Below are positions 15,272 to 23,171 of a DNA stretch of 64,000 nt, piece by piece. Made by a program: the position numbers and the translations under genes. Under the pieces are notes generated by a model. It did no database searches, was not told the DNA's origin, and worked only from the letters and a program-made list of their open reading frames with translations. Each line of letters begins with the position of its first letter. The first letter of the stretch is position 1. Source of the stretch: Rhodobacter maris (GTDB taxonomy: Bacteria; Pseudomonadota; Alphaproteobacteria; Rhodobacterales; Rhodobacteraceae); NCBI RefSeq assembly GCF_900217815.1, contig NZ_OBMT01000008.1, forward strand, positions 1 through 64,000, read 5' to 3'.

Positions 15272-17242
15272 TCAGGCCTTGCGCGGCTTTTTCGGTCCGG
15301 GCTTGCCGGGTTTCGGCCCGGGCCCCGGCTTCGCGCCATATTTCGCCTTCGGCTTGCCGTCCTTTGCCGCGGCACCATGGCCCCCTTCGCGCGCCCAGGG
15401 CGCGGCCTTGCGGCCCTTGGGCGCCGCGCCATCGGGTTTGCGGGCCGGGCGCTCGGCGGGCTCGAAGCGCGCCTCACCCTCGGCACGCTCCTCGCGCGGC
15501 GGGCCCTTGCGATGCGGCTTCGGGGCCGGTTTGTCCCCATAGCTGCGCGCGGCATAAGGCTTTTTCTCGTAGGGCTTGCGCTCGGCGCGCTCGCCCCCCT
15601 TGTTGCCCCAGCGCGCGGGCTTCGGCGCCGGACGGTCGAGCCCCTCGGGCATGCCCGGCAGCGTCTCGACGGTGCATTTGCCCTCCATCACCCGGTCGGG
15701 CCCGAGCCCCGCCTCGAACCGCGCCGCCATGCTTTCATGGATCTGCACGAAGGTCGCGTCCTGCATCACCCGGATCATGCCGATGTCGCGGCGCGTCAGG
15801 TCCCCCGCACGGCACAGCATCGGCAAGAGCCATTTCGGATCGACCCATTGGTCATGCCCCATCGAGAGCCGATACCAGCGCGCAGCGCCAAATTCTTCGC
15901 GCGCCCGCGGCTTCGGCCCCTCGCCCACCGTCATCGGCACGATATCTTCGGGCGGGGTGCGCGCGGCGCGGAACTGGCGCAGCACCGCTGCCGCCAGTTG
16001 CTTGGCCGGAAACGCCGCCAGCAACCGCTCGACAGCGTCGAATTCCTCGGCCGTCACCGGCTCGGTGAGGCCGGGCTCGGTCAGCATCCGCTCTTCGTCG
16101 CGCGCGAGAATCGCCTCGGGCGTGGGCGCGGTATCCCAGGTGACCGCCACTCCCGCCTCACGGATCAGCCGTTCGGCCTTGGCGCGAATGTTCACCGGCA
16201 CGACAATCGCCGAAAGCCCCTTGCGCCCGGCCCGACCGGTCCGGCCCGACCGGTGCAAAAGCCCCTCGCGGTTCATCGGCAGATCGGCATGGATCACCAG
16301 TTCAAGCCCCGGCAGGTCGATGCCGCGCGCCGCCACATCGGTGGCAATGCACACCCGCGCCCGCCCGTCGCGCATCATCTGCAGCGCACGCGAGCGTTCG
16401 TCCTGTGTGAGTTCCCCCGACAGCGCGACGACCGAGAAGCCGCGGTTCAGCAGCCGCCCGGTGAGATGGGCAACAGCCGCGCGGGTCGAGCAGAACACGA
16501 TCGCGCGTTCGGCCTCATGAAAGCGCAAGAGGTTGACGATCGCATTCTCGCGGTCGCCCCTGTCCACCAGAAAGGCGCGGTAGTCGATATCGGCATGGCT
16601 TTCGCGCGCGGTGATGGTGGAGATCCGCTCCGCCTCGCGCTGGAACGTGCCCGCCAGCCGCTCGATCTCGCGCGGCACGGTGGCCGAGAACATCAGCGTG
16701 CGACGGCTCTCGGGCGCCGATTCCAGAATGAATTCGAGGTCTTCGCGGAAGCCGAGGTCGAGCATCTCGTCGGCCTCGTCGAGCACCACCGCTGAAAGCG
16801 CGGCCAGATCAAGCGCGCCGCGCCGGATATGGTCGCAAATCCGCCCCGGCGTGCCGACAACGATATGCGCGCCGCGCTCGAGCGCGCGGCGCTCGGCGCG
16901 CGCATCCATGCCGCCCACGGCGCCCGCGATCACCGCCCCCGCGCCGGCATAAAGCCAGCCCAGCTCGCGGCTCACCTGCATCGCCAGCTCGCGCGTCGGC
17001 GCCACCACAAGCGCGCGCGGCAGATCGGGGTAAGGCGAAATCCCGGACTCGCCGATCAACTCGCCCGCCATCGCCAGGCCGAAGGCCACGGTCTTGCCTG
17101 ACCCCGTCTGCGCAGAAACGAGCAGGTCGCGCCCCGCGATCTCGGGTTTTGTCACCGCCTCCTGCACCGGCGTGAGGGCTTCATAGCCTCGCGCGACCAG
17201 CGCCTGTGCGAGCGCTGCGGGAAGATGGGGAAACTCGGTCAT
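15272..17242 (-). CDS. DEAD-box ATP-dependent RNA helicase with DbpA-type RNA-binding domain
   Basis: A 656-residue helicase. Motifs in order: AQTGSGKT (I), PTRELAM (Ia), GTPGR (Ib), DEADEML (II), SAT (III), ATDVAARGIDLP (V) and HRSGRTGRAG (VI), over about residues 20-370. A DbpA/CsdA-like RNA-binding domain follows (about 460-545). The C-terminal ~100 residues are a low-complexity Lys/Pro/Gly/Arg tail typical of DeaD-type helicases that remodel ribosomal or structured RNA. It is monocistronic and convergent with hemE. The precise RNA target is not deducible. Confidence 0.9.
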   Translation of the reverse strand: MTEFPHLPAALAQALVARGYEALTPVQEAVTKPEIAGRDLLVSAQTGSGKTVAFGLAMAGELIGESGISPYPDLPRALVVAPTRELAMQVSRELGWLYAGAGAVIAGAVGGMDARAERRALERGAHIVVGTPGRICDHIRRGALDLAALSAVVLDEADEMLDLGFREDLEFILESAPESRRTLMFSATVPREIERLAGTFQREAERISTITARESHADIDYRAFLVDRGDRENAIVNLLRFHEAERAIVFCSTRAAVAHLTGRLLNRGFSVVALSGELTQDERSRALQMMRDGRARVCIATDVAARGIDLPGLELVIHADLPMNREGLLHRSGRTGRAGRKGLSAIVVPVNIRAKAERLIREAGVAVTWDTAPTPEAILARDEERMLTEPGLTEPVTAEEFDAVERLLAAFPAKQLAAAVLRQFRAARTPPEDIVPMTVGEGPKPRAREEFGAARWYRLSMGHDQWVDPKWLLPMLCRAGDLTRRDIGMIRVMQDATFVQIHESMAARFEAGLGPDRVMEGKCTVETLPGMPEGLDRPAPKPARWGNKGGERAERKPYEKKPYAARSYGDKPAPKPHRKGPPREERAEGEARFEPAERPARKPDGAAPKGRKAAPWAREGGHGAAAKDGKPKAKYGAKPGPGPKPGKPGPKKPRKA

Positions 17243-17330
17243 GGGGGCGCTTTCATATGGCGGAAAGCGCGGCTTCTACGCCCCTTCCGCCCAAAAAGAA
17301 AGCCCAGACTGCACCGCGGCGCAAAATACT

Positions 17331-17396
17331 GGCCCTTCGACTTTGCCCCAATATCCCGGGGGAGTCACGGCACGCAACAGGGGGCCGCGCCCCCTC
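17331..17396 (-). repeat. Dispersed intergenic repeat, copy 1
   Basis: On the minus strand this reads GGGGGCGCGGCCCCCT, then CCCGGGATATT, then GGCAAAGTCGAAGG. It resembles 58191-58240 (GGGGGGCGCCGCCCCCC, CCCGGGATATT, GGCAAGATGAAAG) in block order and sequence. This looks like a REP-type intergenic element common in rhodobacterial genomes. It lies between the helicase gene and the small lipoprotein gene. Confidence 0.5.
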
Positions 17397-17452
17397 CCCC
17401 GCTTGTCAACTGCGCCGCCGCAGTCGAGAATGCGCCAAATCAGGAGGCCCCG

Positions 17453-17851
17453 ATGCGCCAGCTCGCCCTTTTCGCCCTCATTGCCCTTGCTGCCTGCGGC
17501 ACGCCGCAGGAACGCTGCATCCACCGCGAGACCCGCGAGTTGCGCAACCTGCAATCGTTGCTCGGAGAAGTCGAGGGGAACCTGGCACGTGGCTATGCCT
17601 ATGAGGAATACGAGGTGCCGATGACGCGCTGGGAGGTCTGCGGGCAGGATCGCATCACCCGCGCCGACGGCACGGTGATCGAGAAATCGCGCATGTGCCT
17701 TGAGGATTATTCGGTCACCCGCACCCGTCAGGTGGCCATCGACCCCGCCACCGAGGCGCGCAAGCGCGACGGCCTGCGCGCAAAGATCAAGGCGCTCACG
17801 CCCGCGGCCGAAAATGCGGTGGCGGCCTGCAAGGCCACCTATCCCGAATGA
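17453..17851 (+). CDS. Small lipoprotein of unknown function
   Basis: A 132-residue protein beginning MRQLALFALIALAACG, a short signal peptide with a lipobox (Cys15). The mature part has four further cysteines (Cys22, then those in WEVCGQ, RMCLED and AACKAT) that could form two periplasmic disulfides. It ends with a helical Lys/Ala-rich segment. The start was chosen for its strong site, CAGGAGGCCCCG before ATG; the frame extends upstream through the intergenic repeat, which is not coding. I do not recognise the family. Its stop abuts that of the convergent SDR gene. Confidence 0.75.
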   Translation: MRQLALFALIALAACGTPQERCIHRETRELRNLQSLLGEVEGNLARGYAYEEYEVPMTRWEVCGQDRITRADGTVIEKSRMCLEDYSVTRTRQVAIDPATEARKRDGLRAKIKALTPAAENAVAACKATYPE

Positions 17852-18667
17852 TCAATAGGCGGGCACGCAGACCGGATCGAGCAGGCCCCGCCCGCCGTCG
17901 ATAGTGACGATCTGGCCCGTCACGAAGCCCGCGCCCGGCGAGGCGAGATATTGCACCGTGTCGACAAGCTCGGAGGCGGCGGCGATCCGGCCGAGCGGCG
18001 TGCCCTCGGCAATCGCGCCGCGCCAGGGCGTGTTTTCCTTCAGCGCCACTTGCAGAGAGGCGCTCATCAGCGAGGCGAAGGCCACCCCGTTGACCCGGAT
18101 CCGGTGCGGCGCCAGCGCCACGGCCAGCGCCCGTGTCGCCTGGTCCTGCGCGGCGCAGGCGATGGAATAGTTGAGCAGTTGCGGCTGGTTGCGGCAACCG
18201 GCAAGGGTCGAGACGTTGATGATAGAACCAAGCTCCCCCGTTGTCCGCTCTTCCTTCTCTGCCTGGGCGATCATCCGCTTTGCCGTCATCTGCGCGAGCC
18301 TCAGGCTCGATTTCATGTTCTGCGCCAGCATCTCATCGAGCCCGGTATCGGAATAATCGAGCGGATCGGGGGTCGGCGCAAAGACGCGCGCGGCATTGAC
18401 CAGAACATCGATCCGTTCGAAGGCATCGACCGCGGCCGAAAGCAGATTGGCGGCGGTGAGCTTTTCACAGAGATTGCCGGTGAAGAGCCGCACCGGGCCG
18501 TTTTCGTCACGCGCCGCATCGCCCCATTCGGCCTGCAGCCGCGCCTCGTCGATATCGGCGCAAATCACATGCGCGCCGCGGTCGAGGAAATGGCGCGCGA
18601 TGGCGAGGCCGATGCCGTTGGCGGCACCGGTGACAATAGCGGTCTTGCCGGAAATGGCGAGCGTCAT
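17852..18667 (-). CDS. Short-chain dehydrogenase/reductase-like protein with altered active site
   Basis: A 271-residue protein with the Rossmann nucleotide site TGAANGIG (13-20) and an acidic residue after strand 2 (ADID), so an NAD-type fold is clear. It is atypical: the usual YxxxK catalytic motif reads Tyr167-Ser-Ile-Ala-Cys171, with cysteine in place of lysine, and the NNAG motif reads Asn91-Ala-Ala-Arg. Ser153 is present. It may be a non-catalytic or differently acting SDR. It lies downstream of rsmC and clpS on the same strand, with no obvious pathway partner. Confidence 0.85.
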   Translation of the reverse strand: MTLAISGKTAIVTGAANGIGLAIARHFLDRGAHVICADIDEARLQAEWGDAARDENGPVRLFTGNLCEKLTAANLLSAAVDAFERIDVLVNAARVFAPTPDPLDYSDTGLDEMLAQNMKSSLRLAQMTAKRMIAQAEKEERTTGELGSIINVSTLAGCRNQPQLLNYSIACAAQDQATRALAVALAPHRIRVNGVAFASLMSASLQVALKENTPWRGAIAEGTPLGRIAAASELVDTVQYLASPGAGFVTGQIVTIDGGRGLLDPVCVPAY

Positions 18668-18699
18668 GAAGGCTCCTTTGGCTGGTCGGGGCGGCGCTC

Positions 18700-19767
18700 T
18701 CAGCGCCGGGCACGCACGACGCGACGGGGTTTCGCGGGTTCGGCGGCGGGGGCGGCCGGGGTCTTCGCGGCATGGGCAATCGGCCGGGCGGCATGGAAGA
18801 TACGGAAGGCGCCATCGCGCCCGGAGGGGGGCGTGATCTCGGTCACCTCGTGAAAGCGCTCGCGCAGCACCGCCTCATAGGGCAGATGCCGGTTCGCCAC
18901 CATCCAAAGACTGCCCGAGAGCGATAGCATGCCCGCCGCGGCGCGGATGAAGGCGGCGCCGAGTGCCGGATCGGCGGCGCGGGTGGTGTGGAAGGGCGGG
19001 TTCATCACCACGCAAAGCGGCCGCGGATCGGGCGCGAAGGCGCGCGCATCGGCCCAATGGAACACTGCGCGCGGGTCGGTCACGTTCTGGCGCGCGCACT
19101 CGAGCGCGGCGGCCTCGGCCTCCACCAGATCGAGCCGTTCGACGCCGGGCCGCGCGAGGATCTGCGCCGAGAGCCAGCCCCAGCCGGCGCCAAGATCGAC
19201 CACGCGGGCGGGCAGATGCTCGGGCAGGCAGGCGGCCAGAAGCGCCGAGCCGCGATCGACGCCCTCGGCCGAAAACACGCCGGGGCGCGTGGTGAACCCC
19301 GGCGCTGGCGTGATCGGCTGCGCCTCCCATCCCGCCAGCGCGCCGGGCGCGGCGGTAAAGGAAAAGATCTTTCCATGCGCCTTGGCGATCGGGTCGGTGA
19401 CAGCGATCCGGGCGCGCAGATCCTTCAGGATCGAGTCGATCCCGTCGGTCTTCTGGCCATCGACGAAGACCGGCCCGCCGGGCAGAACCGCTTCACAGGC
19501 GGCGGCCAGAAGCGCGCGCGCCTCGGCCTTGGCGCGCGGCACGAAGACCACGGCGGCCGCATAGGCCCCCTGCCCCTCGGCCGACACCTCGAAGCCGCGC
19601 GCGCGCAGCGCATCGTGATCGGGGCGGAAGCCTTGAAGGACATGGAGCCGCGCTTTGGGCAGCGCGGAAAGGTCAGTTTCCGCCGTGGGGCGGAACAGGG
19701 CAATGCGCCCCTCGGGTGGCAGGGCAGCCGGCGCGTCAAGCGCAAGCGACAGGCGGGACTGGCTCAT
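18700..19767 (-). CDS. rsmC: RsmC-like 16S rRNA guanine-N2 methyltransferase
   Basis: A 355-residue class I SAM-dependent methyltransferase. The C-terminal half has the SAM-binding glycine motif VVDLGAGWGWLS and the NPPFH catalytic motif of rRNA guanine-N2 methyltransferases (VVMNPPFHTT, then WMVANRHLPYE). The N-terminal half looks like the degenerate methyltransferase domain that RsmC carries. RsmC in enterobacteria modifies G1207 of 16S rRNA; the same target is inferred here. It is 24 nt downstream of clpS. The C-terminus is short and basic (PRRVVRARR). Confidence 0.82.
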   Translation of the reverse strand: MSQSRLSLALDAPAALPPEGRIALFRPTAETDLSALPKARLHVLQGFRPDHDALRARGFEVSAEGQGAYAAAVVFVPRAKAEARALLAAACEAVLPGGPVFVDGQKTDGIDSILKDLRARIAVTDPIAKAHGKIFSFTAAPGALAGWEAQPITPAPGFTTRPGVFSAEGVDRGSALLAACLPEHLPARVVDLGAGWGWLSAQILARPGVERLDLVEAEAAALECARQNVTDPRAVFHWADARAFAPDPRPLCVVMNPPFHTTRAADPALGAAFIRAAAGMLSLSGSLWMVANRHLPYEAVLRERFHEVTEITPPSGRDGAFRIFHAARPIAHAAKTPAAPAAEPAKPRRVVRARR

Positions 19768-19791
19768 GACGGGCTCAGAGGGCGGGCGCCC

Positions 19792-20133
19792 TCACTCCTT
19801 TTCCATCGTGCATTGCAGCGGATGCTGGTGGCGGCGGGCGAAATCCATCACCTGGCCCACCTTGGTCTCGGCCACCTCGAAGGAATAGACGCCCACAACG
19901 GCAAGCCCCTTCTTGTGCACCGTCAGCATGATCTCGAAGGCCTGGGCATGGGTCATGCCGAAGAACCGCTCGAGAATATGCACGACGAATTCCATCGGTG
20001 TGTAATCGTCGTTCAGAAGCAGCACCTTGTACATCGGCGGGCGCTGCGTGCGGGTCTTGGTCTTGGTGGCAAGCCCGGCATCGCCCTCGGACTCGCCATC
20101 ATCTCCGGCGCTGGCCATAAGGGGGTGAAGCAC
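19792..20133 (-). CDS. clpS: ATP-dependent Clp protease adaptor
   Basis: A 113-residue adaptor that binds N-degron substrates and hands them to ClpAP. The conserved core [23 protein letters not shown] and the C-terminal [16 protein letters not shown] are present. The start was placed at GTG 20133, which follows GGAGGACCCC; the frame continues upstream to an ATG at 20175 without a ribosome site. The N-terminal tail (about 35 residues, Asp/Glu- and Thr/Lys-rich) is the usual flexible extension. It is the first gene of a clpS-rsmC-SDR run. Confidence 0.93.
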   Translation of the reverse strand: MLHPLMASAGDDGESEGDAGLATKTKTRTQRPPMYKVLLLNDDYTPMEFVVHILERFFGMTHAQAFEIMLTVHKKGLAVVGVYSFEVAETKVGQVMDFARRHQHPLQCTMEKE

Positions 20134-20288
20134 GGGGTCCTCCGGGGGCAGGGAATCGTTGCGCATGGGGCGCAATATAGGAACATGGTGTCAGAAAAAA
20201 AGCCTTTGCGGAACAGTTGCCAAACGGCAGCCCTCGCGGCAGGCTGCCGCGGCGCCGGTCACAGCCGTGCGCGGGCCAAGGAGGCAGC

Positions 20289-20984
20289 ATGGCACTGACC
20301 ACGATCGGCTTCGATGCCGATGACACGCTGTGGCACAACGAGCGGTTCTTCCGCCTCACCCAGGCGCGGTTCGAGGAGATGCTCGCAGGCCATGCGGAGC
20401 CCGCACATCTGCATGAGAGCTTGCTTGCCGCAGAGAAGCGCAATGTCGGCGCCTATGGCTTTGGCGTGAAGGGGTTCACGCTGTCGATGATCGAGACCGC
20501 GATCGAGGTGAGCGAGGGTCGGGTGCCCGCAACGGTGATCGGCGAAATCCTGGCCGCGGGGCGCGAGATGCTCGCCCATCCGATCGAACTCCTGCCCGCG
20601 GCGCGCCGCGCGGTGGAGGCGCTTTCGGGCCAGTTCCGACTCGTTTTGGTGACGAAGGGCGATCTGCTCGATCAGGAACGCAAGCTTGCGCAATCGGGGC
20701 TCGGGGAGCTTTTCGACGCGGTCGAGATCGTCTCCGACAAACACGCAGAGACTTACGCGCGCGTGTTCTCCCGCCATGGCACCGGGCCGGCCGAGGCGAT
20801 GATGGTGGGCAATTCGCTCAAGTCCGACGTGCTGCCGATGCTCGAGGCGGGCGGATGGGGCGTGCATGTGCCCCATGAGATGACCTGGGCGCTCGAACAC
20901 GCGCCGCGCCCCGAAGGCCATCCACGCTTCGCGGAACTCACGGACCTGGGGGGGCTCGAGGCCCTGATCACAAGAATAGGATGA
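20289..20984 (+). CDS. HAD-superfamily hydrolase
   Basis: A 231-residue phosphatase-like protein. The aspartate nucleophile motif is GFDADDTLW at the N-terminus (D-x-D), motif II is LVTKGD, and motif III is MVGNSLKSDVLP. A helical cap lies between motifs I and II. A ribosome site (AAGGAGGCAGC) fixes the start. The substrate is not predictable; family members include phosphoglycolate-type and nucleotide phosphatases. It is divergent from clpS. Confidence 0.85.
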   Translation: MALTTIGFDADDTLWHNERFFRLTQARFEEMLAGHAEPAHLHESLLAAEKRNVGAYGFGVKGFTLSMIETAIEVSEGRVPATVIGEILAAGREMLAHPIELLPAARRAVEALSGQFRLVLVTKGDLLDQERKLAQSGLGELFDAVEIVSDKHAETYARVFSRHGTGPAEAMMVGNSLKSDVLPMLEAGGWGVHVPHEMTWALEHAPRPEGHPRFAELTDLGGLEALITRIG

Positions 20985-21222
20985 ACGTCCCGAGGCACGC
21001 GTCTGCTCTCTTTGACCACGCGGAAAGGTGCAACCAACACTACAGGATGAGGGGTCATCGCTTACGCCCGCAACATATAGTATCAACCCCTGATCCGTTG
21101 CCTTAAGGCCGCAATTGAACCCTTTGAATCTTGATGGTTTTCAGCGCGTGAAAGCCGTGTTAGGCTTGTTCTAAGCCCCCGGGATAAAAGGGGGTATCCA
21201 GAGGCAGATCAAGGGCAGTGCC
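20985..21222. other. Intergenic region before the carboxypeptidase gene
   Basis: 238 bp between the HAD gene and the GTG-started carboxypeptidase gene. It is less GC-rich than its surroundings, with stretches such as GCAACATATAGTATCAACC and TTGAACCCTTTGAATC that could hold promoter elements. I could not settle on one -35/-10 pair. A short stem, CCCCC/GGGGG around GGGATAAAA, lies at about 21177-21195. No coding potential was seen. Confidence 0.4.
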
Positions 21223-22926
21223 GTGACCAGGCTTTCGTGCTGGGTCCGTTCAGGGCTAGCGGTAATTCTTCTCATTATGGCGCCGGTGGCGCTCTGGGCG
21301 GCGCCTTTTGCCGCCTATGTGATGGACGCGCGCACCGGCGAGGTGCTCTATCAGCAAAACGCCGACACAAGGCTCCATCCCGCCTCGCTCACCAAGATGA
21401 TGACGCTTTACATCACTTTTCAGGAGATCGAGTCCGGTCGGCTCAGCCTCAACACGATGGTGACGGTCTCCGCCAATGCGGCCGGTCAGGCGCCCTCGCG
21501 CCTCGGGCTGAAAACGGGGCAGAAGATCGCCGTGCGTTATTTGATCCGCGGCGCCGCGATCAAATCCGCAAACGACGCCGCCGCGGCGCTTGGCGATTAC
21601 ATCGGCGGCAACGAGGCGAATTTTGCCGCCCGCATGACCGCGACAGCCAAGCAGCTCGGCATGAAGAACACCACGTTCAAGAACGCCAACGGTCTCACCC
21701 GTGCCGGTCACCTTTCGACCGCGCATGACATGGCGATCCTCGGGCGGCATGTTCTCTACGATTTCCCGCAGTACTATAACCTGTTCTCGCGCCGCACCGC
21801 CGATGCGGGGGTGATGCGCGTGGCCAATACCAACCGCCGCTTCCTCGACGCTTACGAGGGTGCCGACGGCATCAAGACGGGCTATACCGTACCCGCGGGC
21901 TTCAACCTCGTCGCCTCAGCCAAGCGCGGCAACAAGCGCATCATCGCGGTGGTCTTCGGCGGCACGTCGACCGCAAGCCGCAATGCGAAAGTGGCCGAAC
22001 TTCTGGATCTCGGCTTCGCCCGCGCCCCCGATCGCGCCCGCACCGAAAAACCCGAACCGCCGATGCTGCTGGCCAGTGCGGCAAACGATATTGCCGGGCC
22101 GCAAGTCGGCGCCACTCCCGACGCTCCCGATGAAGGCGAAGAGGCGCGCATCGCCGGGCTTGCCCGCAGCCCGCGCCCGCTTGCCCGCCCGGCCCCGGTG
22201 GCGCTGGCTGCGGCCCCCGAACCGGTCGCCATGCCGCAGATCGATGCCGATGCCATCGCGGCCGCCGTGGCGCTTGCCGCCGCCGCCCCGGTTGTAACCG
22301 TCCCGGTTTCGGCTGCCCCCGCGGTGACCGTCGCCGCGGCCAACACGGCGAGCGCGCGGCCGGCGGCGAAACCTGCCGCGCCAGCTCCCGAGGTGGAGAT
22401 CGCCAGTGCCGATCCGGACGAGGATCTGGCCGGGCCGGAACCGCCGGTGACCCTGGCGCAGGTGACGAGCCCGCAGCCCGAAACGCTGGCGATGATGGAT
22501 GAGGGCGTGATCGAACAGGGCGATACCGATGCCGGCGCACCGATCTTCATCCAGACCGCGACCCCGCAACCCGAAACACTGGCGATGGACCGCCGTCACC
22601 GCAACGACACGGTGATCCTTGCCGCGCTCGGCCCGCCCGCTCCCGCGCCGCAGGCCCGCCGCGAGGTGGTGGCCCGCGCCTCGAGTGCCGGGGGGCGGCA
22701 ATATGGCGTCAGCCTCGGCAAATACAATTCCCAATACGCCGCCGAACAAGCGCTTCTGAAAACAGCCTTGATGGAAAGCACCGCACTTGGCGAGGGGCTG
22801 CGCAAGGTTGCCGCGCGCCCCACCGGGCATGAGGCGCTGTTTGTGGGCCTGACCCGCGCCGATGCGGACCTTGCCTGCGCCCGTCTTGCGGCCAGATCGG
22901 TCACCTGCTCGGTGATCGGGCCCTGA
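21223..22926 (+). CDS. D-alanyl-D-alanine carboxypeptidase (S11) with SPOR domain
   Basis: A 567-residue penicillin-binding protein. An N-terminal signal peptide (to about Ala27) exports it. The peptidase domain has Ser55-Leu-Thr-Lys58 (SxxK), KSAND (SxN) and GIKTGYT (KTG), so it should trim the terminal D-Ala from peptidoglycan stem peptides. A long Ala/Pro-rich linker (about 290-480) leads to a C-terminal SPOR domain (about 490-567, YGVSLGKYNSQYAAEQAL), which binds denuded septal peptidoglycan and so suggests action at the division site. The linker contains two copies of the phrase TPQPETLAM/SPQPETLAM. Start codon is GTG. Confidence 0.92.
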   Translation: MTRLSCWVRSGLAVILLIMAPVALWAAPFAAYVMDARTGEVLYQQNADTRLHPASLTKMMTLYITFQEIESGRLSLNTMVTVSANAAGQAPSRLGLKTGQKIAVRYLIRGAAIKSANDAAAALGDYIGGNEANFAARMTATAKQLGMKNTTFKNANGLTRAGHLSTAHDMAILGRHVLYDFPQYYNLFSRRTADAGVMRVANTNRRFLDAYEGADGIKTGYTVPAGFNLVASAKRGNKRIIAVVFGGTSTASRNAKVAELLDLGFARAPDRARTEKPEPPMLLASAANDIAGPQVGATPDAPDEGEEARIAGLARSPRPLARPAPVALAAAPEPVAMPQIDADAIAAAVALAAAAPVVTVPVSAAPAVTVAAANTASARPAAKPAAPAPEVEIASADPDEDLAGPEPPVTLAQVTSPQPETLAMMDEGVIEQGDTDAGAPIFIQTATPQPETLAMDRRHRNDTVILAALGPPAPAPQARREVVARASSAGGRQYGVSLGKYNSQYAAEQALLKTALMESTALGEGLRKVAARPTGHEALFVGLTRADADLACARLAARSVTCSVIGP

Positions 22927-22945
22927 CGCCCTGCCCCGCTTCAAT

Positions 22946-22980
22946 ACAAAAGGCCCGGGCAACGCGCCCGGGCCTTTTGT
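22946..22980 (+). terminator. Strong terminator after the carboxypeptidase gene
   Basis: A perfect 15-bp stem, ACAAAAGGCCCGGGC / GCCCGGGCCTTTTGT, with a 5-nt loop. Its own symmetry lets it stop transcripts from both sides, including the convergent cco assembly operon ending at ccoS. Confidence 0.92.
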
Positions 22981-23001
22981 ATCTTTGAGATGTCAGCGCA
23001 T

Positions 23002-23160
23002 TCAGGCCTTGGGGTGATCGTCATACTGGCCCGAGAGGATGCGCTCGGCATCGCCCTTCGGGTCTTCATATTGACGGTTCTTCAGCGCCCAGATGAAGGC
23101 GACAAGGCCGAAGCCCCCCAAAAACAGCGAGATCGGAATGAGATAAGTCAGCACCGACAT
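23002..23160 (-). CDS. ccoS: Cbb3-type cytochrome oxidase assembly protein CcoS
   Basis: A 52-residue single-span membrane protein (MSVLTYLIPISLFLGGFGLV, then AFIWALKNRQYEDPKGDAERIL). The pattern of one helix followed by a short cytoplasmic tail with QYEDPKGDAERIL is diagnostic of CcoS/FixS, which is needed for cofactor insertion into cbb3 oxidase. It starts 11 nt after the ccoI stop and is the last gene of ccoGHIS. It is easily missed because of its length. Confidence 0.93.
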   Translation of the reverse strand: MSVLTYLIPISLFLGGFGLVAFIWALKNRQYEDPKGDAERILSGQYDDHPKA

Positions 23161-23171
23161 GGACGGTCTCC

